A stretch of DNA of 40,736 bases from a virus. The notes below the pieces were generated by a model. That model ran no database searches, was not told where the DNA came from, and saw nothing but the letters and a program-made list of their open reading frames with translations. A program made the translations under genes and the position numbers. The stretch lies in the IMG/VR virus record IMGVR_UViG_3300042934_001321, positions 1-40,736 of that record. The stretch is one strand, 5' to 3'. Every line of letters begins with the position of its first letter. Within the stretch, counting starts at the first letter, position 1. This document shows positions 27,956 through 36,035 of the stretch, in pieces.

Positions 27956-29425
27956 ATGGCGAATTTACATGGTGTGGAAACGATCGAACTGACATCCGGT
28001 ACGGTCGCGGTCACGACGATCCAGACGGCCATTATCGGCCTGGTGGGTACTGCGCCTGATGCCTCTGCCGGAACGCCGGCCAGTGCCAGCACAGGAACCC
28101 CGATTCTGGATAATGTTGTGGATTTTACAGCGACCATCACCGGCAGGGCGGGCAACGTGATTCTGGTGGAAGCCGTAGCCGGTATCCCCGATGCGGAAAA
28201 TCCTTCGGAGGTGGAGACTTCCGCCGTCTGGGATGCTACGGGACCGAAATTGTCCATCACGCTTGGCTGCGATGAAACCGGAAAGCTGACGGCAACGCCT
28301 GCTGAGGTGACGGCTGCCGTGGCGGTGGTAGCTGACGCGAAAGTGACCGCAACGGGAAGCGGAAGCGGTATTGTCTCACCGTTCAGTCAGCAACTGGCGG
28401 GGGGCGAGGATGAGCCGTTTCCGCTCAATACGCCGGTGGCGATTGTCGGTACCACGATGCTTTCGCGTCTTGGTGAAAAAGGCACGCTGAAACAATCTCT
28501 GATGGAAATCAACGACCAGCGAAATGCCCTGACGGTGGTGGTGCGTGTGGCGGAAGGGGCCAGTGAAGAGGAGAAACGTGCAGCGGTGCTGGCCGGAATT
28601 GGGGCGCTGTCGTCAGCGAAATCCGTGACGACGTACCAGCCCCGAATCGTGATTGCGCCGGGATTCAGTGAGGATGATGCGGTGGGCAAGGCGCTGGAAA
28701 CCGTCGCTGGCAAGCTGCGGGCGGTGGCGTATGTTGACTGTGAATCCGGTGCCACGCTGCAGGAGGTTGTGCAGCGTCGTCAGTCTTACGGTACCCGCAC
28801 CGAGCTGCTGCGCCCGCGTGTTCAGGTCAGCAACGCCGACGGCCAGCTGATCTATCGTCCGTATTCTGCCTTTGCGGCAGGGCTGCGCGCCCGTATCGAC
28901 TTTGAGAAGGGCTGGTGGTGGAGCAAATCCAACCAGGACATCAACAACATCCTCGGGGTTGAGCAAATCGACGAGTTCATTCTCGGCGATGAAAACTGCG
29001 ACGCGAACCTGCTGAACATGCAGAACGTGTCCACCATTATTCGCCGTGCCGGGTTTAAGCACTGGGGGAACCGCCTGTGCGGTACCAACCCGCAGTGGCG
29101 CTTTGAATCGGTTCGCCGTACCGCCGACGTCATCGAGGACAGTATTCAGGAAACGATGCTGGAGTACGTTGACCGCCCGCTGGACAGGGAGAATGCCGAC
29201 GACATTATCGGCACCATCAATGCCTATATGCGCCAGCTGGTCGGGCTCGGTGCCATTTTTGGCGGCCGCGCCTGGCTGGATGAGGAGCTTAACACCGCAG
29301 AGAGCATGGCGGCGGGCGTGCTGTACATCAACTATGACTTTGGTCCGAAATCGCCGACTGAGCTTATCAGCCTGCGCGTCCGGGTGAATAACAACTATGC
29401 GCTTGAGGAGATGCTGGCAGCATGA
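27956..29425 (+). CDS. Contractile tail sheath protein
   Basis: The 489-residue protein has the Mu/P2-type sheath pattern. A variable N-terminal part (about 1-160) is followed by the conserved VAIVGTTMLSRLGEKGTLKQ, SKSNQDINNILGVEQIDEFI, FKHWGNRLCGTNPQWRFESV and RRTADVIEDSIQETMLEYVD. The sheath contracts to drive the tube through the envelope, so the virion should be a myovirus. Its stop overlaps the tube gene start. Confidence 0.95.
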   Translation: MANLHGVETIELTSGTVAVTTIQTAIIGLVGTAPDASAGTPASASTGTPILDNVVDFTATITGRAGNVILVEAVAGIPDAENPSEVETSAVWDATGPKLSITLGCDETGKLTATPAEVTAAVAVVADAKVTATGSGSGIVSPFSQQLAGGEDEPFPLNTPVAIVGTTMLSRLGEKGTLKQSLMEINDQRNALTVVVRVAEGASEEEKRAAVLAGIGALSSAKSVTTYQPRIVIAPGFSEDDAVGKALETVAGKLRAVAYVDCESGATLQEVVQRRQSYGTRTELLRPRVQVSNADGQLIYRPYSAFAAGLRARIDFEKGWWWSKSNQDINNILGVEQIDEFILGDENCDANLLNMQNVSTIIRRAGFKHWGNRLCGTNPQWRFESVRRTADVIEDSIQETMLEYVDRPLDRENADDIIGTINAYMRQLVGLGAIFGGRAWLDEELNTAESMAAGVLYINYDFGPKSPTELISLRVRVNNNYALEEMLAA

Positions 29426-29928
29426 GCGAAAAAAACACATTACGCGTCTGGACCTTCTTCCGGCAGGGGGTCCGCATTCAGGGGGCGCATGAATTCACAC
29501 CGCCGACACTGTCCATTGTCAAAACTGACCTGCGCACCGGCGCGCAGGATGCCCCAACACCCGTGGATGACGGCATGGAGGCGTTGACCTGTCAGCTGAA
29601 ATTCTACGGCGTGGACACGGACATGCTGACCGCTTTCGGTTTTGTCAGCGGCAGCCGCCCGCGCTTTACGGCCTATCAGGGCTATCTGGCGAACGGTACC
29701 GCTCTGGGCACCATCGAGGAGATCGAAGGCTTTGTGCAGACCGTTACGCCGGATGCACGGGGCAAGGACAGTCTGTCTGAAAACGCCATCACGGTGGAAA
29801 TCGCGGTGAGTTATTACCGCCAGACCAAAGATGGCCGGGAGCTTTTTGCTATTGATACCGAGCGTTTTGCGCGACGGGTGAATGGTGTGGATGTCCTGTC
29901 CGGCCTGGCGGCGAAAGTACGCCTTTAA
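29422..29928 (+). CDS. Major tail tube protein
   Basis: The 168-residue protein follows the sheath directly, as in P2 (FI-FII) and Mu. It has IQGAHEFTPPTLSIVKTDLR, MEALTCQLKFYGVDTDML and ITVEIAVSYYRQTKDGRELF, a beta-rich tube pattern. It polymerises around the tape measure to form the rigid tube inside the sheath. A strong hairpin with T-run follows. Confidence 0.9.
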   Translation: MSEKNTLRVWTFFRQGVRIQGAHEFTPPTLSIVKTDLRTGAQDAPTPVDDGMEALTCQLKFYGVDTDMLTAFGFVSGSRPRFTAYQGYLANGTALGTIEEIEGFVQTVTPDARGKDSLSENAITVEIAVSYYRQTKDGRELFAIDTERFARRVNGVDVLSGLAAKVRL

Positions 29929-29944
29929 TTCAAAAGAACTTACA

Positions 29945-29966
29945 ACGGCCTGCGGGCCGTTTTTTT
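29945..29966 (+). terminator. Intra-operon terminator after tube gene
   Basis: ACGGCC-TGCG-GGCCGT (29945-29960) is followed by six T, just before the tail chaperone gene. Confidence 0.85.
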
Positions 29967-29978
29967 ATGGAGATAAAC

Positions 29979-30266
29979 ATGTCTTTTCCTGGTGAAACCC
30001 GTGTGATCAAACTGTATTCCCCCGTCACGCTTGAAAATGGTAGTGCGCTCAACCAGGTGACGCTGCGTGAGCCCCTGGTGCGTGACCGAATCGCCTTTTC
30101 CAAAGATCGCGGCAGTGAAGAAGAAAAAGAAGCACGCATGATTGCGCTGCTGTGCAACCTCAGCGAGCAGGATATCTGGCAGCTGACGGCGGCGGATTAT
30201 GCGCAGCTGCTGGACGCATTTAACGTTTTTATGCTCCCGCCCGGGGAGCGTCCGAAAGAGGGCTGA
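29979..30266 (+). CDS. Tail assembly chaperone (gpE/gp41-like)
   Basis: The 95-residue protein (VIKLYSPVTLENGSALNQVT, LREPLVRDRIAFSKDRGSEE, LSEQDIWQLTAADYAQLLDA) has the pattern of the Mu gp41/P2 gpE tail chaperone family, encoded between tube and tape measure. It should coat the tape measure during tube assembly. ATG 29979 is favoured by GGAG 6 bases upstream; ATG 29967 lies in frame just before. Confidence 0.85.
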   Translation: MSFPGETRVIKLYSPVTLENGSALNQVTLREPLVRDRIAFSKDRGSEEEKEARMIALLCNLSEQDIWQLTAADYAQLLDAFNVFMLPPGERPKEG

Positions 30267-30274
30267 TCCGGGCG

Positions 30275-30406
30275 ATGCGTTTTCTGGGGCGACGTCTGCA
30301 TTTTCCTATGACGGAATACCTGGATATGCCGTTCAGCGTATTTACTGATTTTCTCACCGACGAACTGGAGGCGGTAAACCGTGGCCGGATTAAGCCAGAA
30401 TCTTAA
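30275..30406 (+). CDS. Second tail chaperone segment (gpE'-like, -1 frame)
   Basis: A 43-codon frame from ATG 30275 encodes MRFLGRRLHFPMTEYLDMPF and a short acidic helix. It lies in the -1 frame relative to the first chaperone gene, and this frame is open back to 30224. A P2-style -1 shift could therefore fuse the two. It overlaps the tape-measure start by 26 bases. Whether it is made alone or as a fusion cannot be decided from sequence. Confidence 0.7.
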   Translation: MRFLGRRLHFPMTEYLDMPFSVFTDFLTDELEAVNRGRIKPES

Positions 30407-32423
30407 GGCCGTTATTACCTTTGGCGGCAATATCGACAGCTCCTGGAGCCGTTCAGCGAACGGCCTGCAAAAGAGCCTGAAGGACGTCGGGAAGCAGTCA
30501 GAAAAGCTGACGAAAGACCAGACTAAGCTGGCGGCGGAGATTAAGCGAGCGAAGCTGGCCGGGCAAAGCCTGGGAGACCTTAAACGGCGTTACAGCGATG
30601 TATCCCGTGAAATCCGTAAAACGGAGACCGAGCAGCAGAAGCTGAATCAGCAGATGCAGAAGGCGCAGCGGCTGGCAGCATTTAAGGGGGCAGGGAAGGG
30701 GCTGTTTCGCCGTGGGCTCGGTATTGCTGGACAGCTGGGCGGGATGGTTGCACCAGGGCTGGCGATTGGCGGTGGTGGCGTGGTGGCTTCCGCCCTGGGG
30801 ACCCTGATTGCTCCGGCGGCCACCAACGAAGAAACGGCCCGACGCGCTGGCGTGGCAAAAAGCTATGGCGTCGATATCCCGACGTTTGATGCCTGGGACA
30901 CCCTCGCGAAACAGTACGACATGAACGGGGAGAATATCGGCGATCTATTTGAGGAGTATCTGCATAAGTCGGGTGAGTACAAGCAGAACGGCAAGCAGGG
31001 TTCTTTGCAGGATGCGTTTGAAACGCTGGGTTTTAAAGCGGGTGATTTTGCCGGGCTCAGCGATATGGCGCAGTTCGAAAAAATTGTTGAGCGTGCGCTC
31101 AGCCTGCAGGATGAATCGAAGGCCTCGTTTGCGCTGGATTCGCTGTTTGGCGGTGAGGCCAGCAAACTGTTGATGCTGCTCAAGCAGTCCGGCAAGAGCT
31201 ACCGTGACCTAATGGACGAACAGCGGCGCTATAACCTCGTCACGAAAGAGGGCGCCGAAGGGGCGATGGCAGGAAATCGCGCCGTCACTAACCTGCGCAC
31301 CGTTTTCTCCTCCGCTGTGGCGGAAATCTCCGGCCAGTTGGGTAACGAGCTGGCACCGGATATCCGCCGTCTGACGGACGATATGGCGGAGTGGTTTAAG
31401 GGGGGAGGGATCAAGCGTATCGTCAGCTTCCTGCGCAATGACCTTTACCCCGGCGTGCTGACATTCGGACAGGGCATTGTTTTCGTCGGGAAAGTGGCCT
31501 ACGCGCTGGCAAAAAAACTGTCCTGGCTTTTACCGGATGAGCGAAGCGATCAGCGGGACGTGCTTAAGTCGCTGGCGATGACCGGCTCGGTTGATATCGC
31601 GCGCATGACGGCGCAGCGAAACGGTCAGGGAGAGTGGTTCGAACAGCAGTTGAAGGAAAAACCAGATCTGCCGGACGATGTGAAAAAATCGTACCGGGAT
31701 ACGCGGGGCTTTTTCCGCGATGACGAGGACGCTTTCAACAATACGCTGGATAAATATGTGATGCCGGAAAACAGCGGTGCGCAGTTCTCCTGGGATTCTG
31801 CAATCAACCAGAACAAGGGGGCACCGGCGCAGCCCGGGCGTGAAACATCCGATCAGTCTGCGGGTGCCTGGGATAATTACAGACTCCCTTCCTTACCTGC
31901 GTTTGAAAAAAGCCTCAACTGGCCCGTAGCCGAGAAATTGACAGGATCCTCAGACAAGCCTTTAACGGTTAATCCGATGGTGAATGTTGATGTTTATCCT
32001 CCATCTGAATCTGGCGGTATGCGGGAGGCGTTCACTGATAATCAACGCCACCGGGATAACCGCGCGGATGTCATGCTTTACCCTCAAGACATTGCCTTAC
32101 CTCGGTATCCGGCCCCGGCGCCTCTCCCGCCTGACATTGCCTGGCCCCGGTATCCGGTCCCGGAGCCTCTCCCACCAGCAGGCAAGTCAGGCCAGGAGGG
32201 TGGCAGTGGCTGGGACATGTTACTGCAGAGGCTGGATTCCGCGGACAAAGCGCCACCACCCCGGCAACTGACTGATAACCGTAGGTATGAATACCGGTTT
32301 GAAATTCACGGTGCACCGGGGCAGGACGAGCGGGGGATTGCTGATGAAGTGGAGGCAGTGACGAAAAGCAGCCCGGCTTTTACGGGTGACAGCAGCATGC
32401 TGGACGGAGGGCAAATCTGGTGA
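30381..32423 (+). CDS. Tail tape-measure protein
   Basis: The 680-residue protein starts at GTG 30381, with GGAGG 9 bases upstream. It has an N-terminal coiled coil (about 25-105), a hydrophobic glycine and alanine-rich segment (GLGIAGQLGGMVAPGLAIGG) and the conserved phage tape-measure core (YGVDIPTFDAWDTLAKQYDM, LRTVFSSAVAEISGQLGNEL). The C-terminal region is proline-rich and disordered, with a tandem 15-residue duplication at 32088-32177. It sets tail length and is ejected ahead of DNA. Length suggests a tail of roughly 100 nm (inference). Confidence 0.93.
   Translation: MAGLSQNLKAVITFGGNIDSSWSRSANGLQKSLKDVGKQSEKLTKDQTKLAAEIKRAKLAGQSLGDLKRRYSDVSREIRKTETEQQKLNQQMQKAQRLAAFKGAGKGLFRRGLGIAGQLGGMVAPGLAIGGGGVVASALGTLIAPAATNEETARRAGVAKSYGVDIPTFDAWDTLAKQYDMNGENIGDLFEEYLHKSGEYKQNGKQGSLQDAFETLGFKAGDFAGLSDMAQFEKIVERALSLQDESKASFALDSLFGGEASKLLMLLKQSGKSYRDLMDEQRRYNLVTKEGAEGAMAGNRAVTNLRTVFSSAVAEISGQLGNELAPDIRRLTDDMAEWFKGGGIKRIVSFLRNDLYPGVLTFGQGIVFVGKVAYALAKKLSWLLPDERSDQRDVLKSLAMTGSVDIARMTAQRNGQGEWFEQQLKEKPDLPDDVKKSYRDTRGFFRDDEDAFNNTLDKYVMPENSGAQFSWDSAINQNKGAPAQPGRETSDQSAGAWDNYRLPSLPAFEKSLNWPVAEKLTGSSDKPLTVNPMVNVDVYPPSESGGMREAFTDNQRHRDNRADVMLYPQDIALPRYPAPAPLPPDIAWPRYPVPEPLPPAGKSGQEGGSGWDMLLQRLDSADKAPPPRQLTDNRRYEYRFEIHGAPGQDERGIADEVEAVTKSSPAFTGDSSMLDGGQIW
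32088..32177 (+). repeat. Tandem 45-bp duplication in tape-measure gene
   Basis: Two 45-base copies encode DIALPRYPAPAPLPP and DIAWPRYPVPEPLPP. The copies differ at a few bases. They lie in the proline-rich C-terminal tail and may reflect slippage-driven length change. Confidence 0.8.
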
Positions 32424-32890
32424 GTGAAATAATTCCCGTCTTTGAAGACTTCGGGCAGTCCCGGTCCAGCGCGGTTCGTGGCGCACAGGCTTCCCGGGTG
32501 ATGATGATGCTGGGCGACTTTGCCTTTTCCATCGACACCACGGCTTACAACCAGCTGACCCGCGAGGCCAGCTGGCGATGGAGCGAGCAGGAGCGGATCG
32601 GCAAACAGGACCTGTTGCAGTATACCGGCAAGCCCGGGCGCACCGTCCGGCTTGAGGGAGAGTCGCATGCGTTTTTTCGTAAGGGGGTGGATGCCGTTAA
32701 CGATCTCTACGACCTCGCAGATCAGAATAAGCCACAGCAGCTGGTCAGCGGCGAAGGGGATGTGCTGGGCTGGTGGGTGGTGATCGACTTCTCCGACACG
32801 ACCAGTCGATTCCTGCCTGGCGGCGGCCACCGTAATAAAAACTGGACGATGACGCTGAAACATTATGCAGACGATATATCAAACCCGTGA
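32420..32890 (+). CDS. Tail protein (P2 gpU-like)
   Basis: The 156-residue protein matches the gpU pattern: QASRVMMMLGDFAFSIDTTA, LTREASWRWSEQERIGKQD and GWWVVIDFSDTTSRFLPGGG. It acts in baseplate or tail-tip assembly of P2-like tails. GTG 32420 overlaps the tape-measure stop. Its end overlaps the gpX gene by 26 bases. Confidence 0.88.
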   Translation: MSEIIPVFEDFGQSRSSAVRGAQASRVMMMLGDFAFSIDTTAYNQLTREASWRWSEQERIGKQDLLQYTGKPGRTVRLEGESHAFFRKGVDAVNDLYDLADQNKPQQLVSGEGDVLGWWVVIDFSDTTSRFLPGGGHRNKNWTMTLKHYADDISNP

Positions 32891-33080
32891 CGGTGACGTG
32901 CTGGATGCTGTCTGTGCGGCGCATTACGGCACGGAAAACCTTTCTTATGTTGTGACGCAGGTACTCGAAGCTAATCCGGGGCTGGCCGATGTCGGTGCTG
33001 TTTATCCGTCTGGCCTGTTTATCACTCTGCCGGATTTGGCTCCGCCGGTTGAGGATTCTGCGTTCAGCCTGTGGGATTAA
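32865..33080 (+). CDS. Tail protein X (LysM-type)
   Basis: The 71-residue protein has YQTRDGDVLDAVCAAHYG and VLEANPGLADVGAVYPSG, a LysM-like fold of the P2 gpX family, which joins the tube to the baseplate hub. It lies between gpU and gpD, as in P2. Confidence 0.88.
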   Translation: MQTIYQTRDGDVLDAVCAAHYGTENLSYVVTQVLEANPGLADVGAVYPSGLFITLPDLAPPVEDSAFSLWD

Positions 33081-33081
33081 A

Positions 33082-34200
33082 ATGACCGAACAGAGTGTTA
33101 AACCCGAATATGCTCCTGCTTTCAGCGTCAGCGCGGAGGGAAAAGATATTACCCGCGCGCTGCAGCAAAGCCTGGCAGAGCTGACGCTGACCGATTACGG
33201 CGGCGCTACGGCTAAAGCGGATGAGCTGAAAATCACGCTGCTGTCGGAAACGCTCCCTTTACCGACAAAAGGTGCGCGACTACGCGTGGCACTGGGCTTC
33301 AACGACCAACTGGTGGATAAGGGCTGGTTCGTGGTATCCGGCGTCGGCAGCAGTGGTCCGCCACGTCGTATCGAGATTTATGCCACCGCCGCGCCCATGA
33401 ACGCACAGAAACAGCCCGGTGATGTGCTCAGCCAGAAGACCCGAAGCTGGGATAATCTACGACTGGCGGATCTGGTTAAAACTGTGGCCACTGAAAACGG
33501 TCTGGTACCGAAAGTGGCCGCAGAGCTCGCCGATATCCATATCGATCACGTTGATCAGGTGGCAGAATCCGACGCCAATTTGCTGACCCGCCTTGCCCGC
33601 ACATGGAACGCCGTCAGCAAGCCGTCTGGCGGTTACTGGCTGTTTCTGCGTCAGGGAGCCACAGCGAAAGCCTCCGGTGAGCAGACAGGCGCACTGGTCA
33701 TCACACCTGAAGAGGTCTCCAACTGGTCATACAATGAAGGCGAGCGGGGGAGTTCGACGGGGAAAGCGACCGGCAACAGCGGTAAGTCATCGGGCAAAAT
33801 CGGTGTGCGGTATTACGATGAGGCTGACGGCAAGACCAAAACAACCTCAGTTGACCATGACGGTCCCTCTATGGCGAATCCCTACACCCAGCCCGCAAAG
33901 GCCACTGCTGACCAGCAGGCAAAAGCGAAAAAAACGCAGGCCCGGCGCAATGAGCAGAAAATGACGGTGACGGGACCGTGCCGCCCGAAACATGTCCCGC
34001 TTACGGCAGAATCCGGCATTTCCACGTCCGGTTTTGGCGAGCGGGAAGATCGTGCCTGGGTAGTGGAGTCACTGGTGTTTTCCCTGACGCCCGCCGGGTT
34101 CAGCTACACGTACAACCTAGTGGTTGATATTCGTAAACCTGCGAAATCTTCAAAAAAATCCGGCAGCAAGGATAAGACCGGCCCGGATTACTTCGGCTAA
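33082..34200 (+). CDS. Baseplate hub/late control protein D (P2 gpD-like)
   Basis: The 372-residue protein has the gpD/T4 gp27-type pattern: YAPAFSVSAEGKDITRALQQ, LTLTDYGGATAKADELKITL, VDQVAESDANLLTRLARTWN and EREDRAWVVESLVFSLTPAG. It forms the hub that links tube, spike and baseplate. ATG 33082 begins 1 base after the gpX stop; the longer in-frame extension overlaps gpX and is rejected. A lysine-rich tail (KPAKSSKKSGSKDKTG) ends it. Confidence 0.9.
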   Translation: MTEQSVKPEYAPAFSVSAEGKDITRALQQSLAELTLTDYGGATAKADELKITLLSETLPLPTKGARLRVALGFNDQLVDKGWFVVSGVGSSGPPRRIEIYATAAPMNAQKQPGDVLSQKTRSWDNLRLADLVKTVATENGLVPKVAAELADIHIDHVDQVAESDANLLTRLARTWNAVSKPSGGYWLFLRQGATAKASGEQTGALVITPEEVSNWSYNEGERGSSTGKATGNSGKSSGKIGVRYYDEADGKTKTTSVDHDGPSMANPYTQPAKATADQQAKAKKTQARRNEQKMTVTGPCRPKHVPLTAESGISTSGFGEREDRAWVVESLVFSLTPAGFSYTYNLVVDIRKPAKSSKKSGSKDKTGPDYFG

Positions 34201-34237
34201 CCCTCCGCCATCCGGCAAACAGATACGGAAAAACAAT

Positions 34238-34591
34238 ATGAACGGTGTAAACAGCCGGACCGGGAAACGCCTGTCCGGTAGCGATCATCTGCGCCAGTCT
34301 GTCAGCGATATCCTCTCCACGCCCGTCGGCAGCCGTGTGCTGGTTCGTGATTATGGCAGTGACCTGTTTTCGCTGGTGGATAACCCCCGCGACGACCTGA
34401 CCAGGCTTCGCATTATCGCCGCGACCGCCTCGGCGTTGGCACGCTGGGAACCCCGGCTGAGGGTCACGCGCGTGGTGGTTTCTTTCCCTGCTGATGAAAC
34501 GGGATGTGTGGTGGATATCGAAGGGATTAACAAAGAGAACAATCTTCCTGTCAGCACCGGAGGCTTACCGATTTATGGCAAACAGCTATGA
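34238..34591 (+). CDS. Baseplate wedge protein W (gp25-like)
   Basis: The 117-residue protein carries the gpW/gp25 pattern with DHLRQSVSDILSTPVGSRVL, VRDYGSDLFSLVDNP and LARWEPRLRVTRV. It starts sheath polymerisation at the baseplate. ATG 34238 fits the family's short N-terminus. It overlaps gene J by 17 bases. Confidence 0.93.
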   Translation: MNGVNSRTGKRLSGSDHLRQSVSDILSTPVGSRVLVRDYGSDLFSLVDNPRDDLTRLRIIAATASALARWEPRLRVTRVVVSFPADETGCVVDIEGINKENNLPVSTGGLPIYGKQL

Positions 34592-35489
34592 CGTAATTAA
34601 CCTGTCCGCTCTGGCGGTACCGGATGCCCTCGTGGTACCGGATGCCGCAGACATTTTTACCCGCTGGCTGGCGCGCCTGCGCGAACTGGATCCGGAATTT
34701 GATGCGCTGGTGGAATCTGACCCGGCGTATAAGCAGGGCGAAATCAACGCCTACCAGCTCACCCTGGCGTTCCAGCGGGTTAACGACGCGGTACGCGCAG
34801 TTTTTCTTGCCAGTGCCAGAGGCCCCGATCTCGATCAGTTAGGCGCGGGTTTTAACGTTTCCCGCCTGGTGATTAATCCAGGCGATCCGGATGCGGTTCC
34901 CCCTGTCGATCCTGTCTATGAGGACGATAACGCTTTTCGGGAGCGGATCCAGCTTTCGTGGGCACAGCTGAACACGGCCGGTGCCCGCAACGCGTATCGT
35001 TTCCACGCTAAATCCGCCGATAACGATGTGCTGGACGCGGATGCCTACGGGCCGGAGACCCATAACCGACCCGGTGAAGTGGATGTGTATGTGCTGTCGC
35101 GAACGGGCAACGGTGAAGCCGGGATAATCCTGATTGAAACCGTGATGAACACCCTGAGTGCCGATGAAGTCAGGCCACTGACCGATTTTGTAAGTGTGAA
35201 AAGTGCCACCATCGCCAGTTATGCCGTCACGGCTGAGCTTGATATCCCTGACGGGCCGGATGCACAGACGGTGCTGGAAAACGCGATCAGCACGCTGACG
35301 AGCTACACCCAGTTGTCCCACCGCATTAACGCCATCGTACCGCTTTCCGCGATTTACTCGTCGCTTCAGCAGCCAGGCGTGGCCCGGGTCAGGCTAATCA
35401 GCCCGACGGCAGATCTGGAAGCCGTGGCGGGCCAGGCACCCTGGTGCAGTGCGATAAAGGTCACACGTAAAGGGGGGGCCAGTGGATAA
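34575..35489 (+). CDS. Baseplate wedge protein J
   Basis: The 304-residue protein matches the P2 gpJ/Mu gp47 family: IFTRWLARLRELDPEFDAL, ARGPDLDQLGAGFNVSRLV, NTAGARNAYRFHAKSADNDV, and PGEVDVYVLSRTGNGEA. It builds the wedge around the hub. ATG 34575 is favoured over an upstream in-frame GTG that overlaps W more deeply. Confidence 0.93.
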   Translation: MANSYDVINLSALAVPDALVVPDAADIFTRWLARLRELDPEFDALVESDPAYKQGEINAYQLTLAFQRVNDAVRAVFLASARGPDLDQLGAGFNVSRLVINPGDPDAVPPVDPVYEDDNAFRERIQLSWAQLNTAGARNAYRFHAKSADNDVLDADAYGPETHNRPGEVDVYVLSRTGNGEAGIILIETVMNTLSADEVRPLTDFVSVKSATIASYAVTAELDIPDGPDAQTVLENAISTLTSYTQLSHRINAIVPLSAIYSSLQQPGVARVRLISPTADLEAVAGQAPWCSAIKVTRKGGASG

Positions 35490-36033
35490 ATTTCGCTCTC
35501 TTCTTCCTCCCTCAGCCATTCACCCTGAACGGGCTCTGGAACAGGCCAGCACAGAGCAGATTGTTGCGCTGGATACTGACATGGTACGTAAGGCGAAAAA
35601 TCCTGACACCTGTCCGGCTCATCTTCTGCCCTGGCTTGCCTGGGAATTTGCTGTGGACTCGTGGGAGGACGCCTGGACGGAGGAAGAAAAACGGCAGGTG
35701 ATTAAGGATGCCGCCTACGTGCATCAGCATCGCGGTACGGCCGGTGCGGTTCGTCGGTCGCTGAGTGCCGTCAGTCTGCCGACCACCGTTGTGGAGTGGT
35801 GGGAAGATGAACCGCGCAAAGAGCCCTATACCTTTCGCGTGGAGGTTTACAGCCTGCAGGCCGTTGATGAGGCGCTTTATCAGCGCATACGCCGTCAGGT
35901 GGATAAAGCCAAAAACCTTCGCAGCCTGCTGACCACCATTGATGTGATCGCCGATCTGGGCGCGAGGGGAACCTATTATACCGGCGGTGCTGTTACCGCC
36001 TGGATTGATGTTGATATTGAGGCAGGAGCGTAG
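35482..36033 (+). CDS. Baseplate protein I (P2 gpI-like)
   Basis: The 183-residue protein (GTG start overlapping J) has LPPSAIHPERALEQASTEQI, HLLPWLAWEFAVDSWEDAWT and HQHRGTAGAVRRSLSA, all typical of P2 gpI. It links baseplate wedges to the tail fibres. The fibre gene follows by 2 bases. Confidence 0.93.
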   Translation: MDKFRSLLPPSAIHPERALEQASTEQIVALDTDMVRKAKNPDTCPAHLLPWLAWEFAVDSWEDAWTEEEKRQVIKDAAYVHQHRGTAGAVRRSLSAVSLPTTVVEWWEDEPRKEPYTFRVEVYSLQAVDEALYQRIRRQVDKAKNLRSLLTTIDVIADLGARGTYYTGGAVTAWIDVDIEAGA

Positions 36034-36035
36034 CC

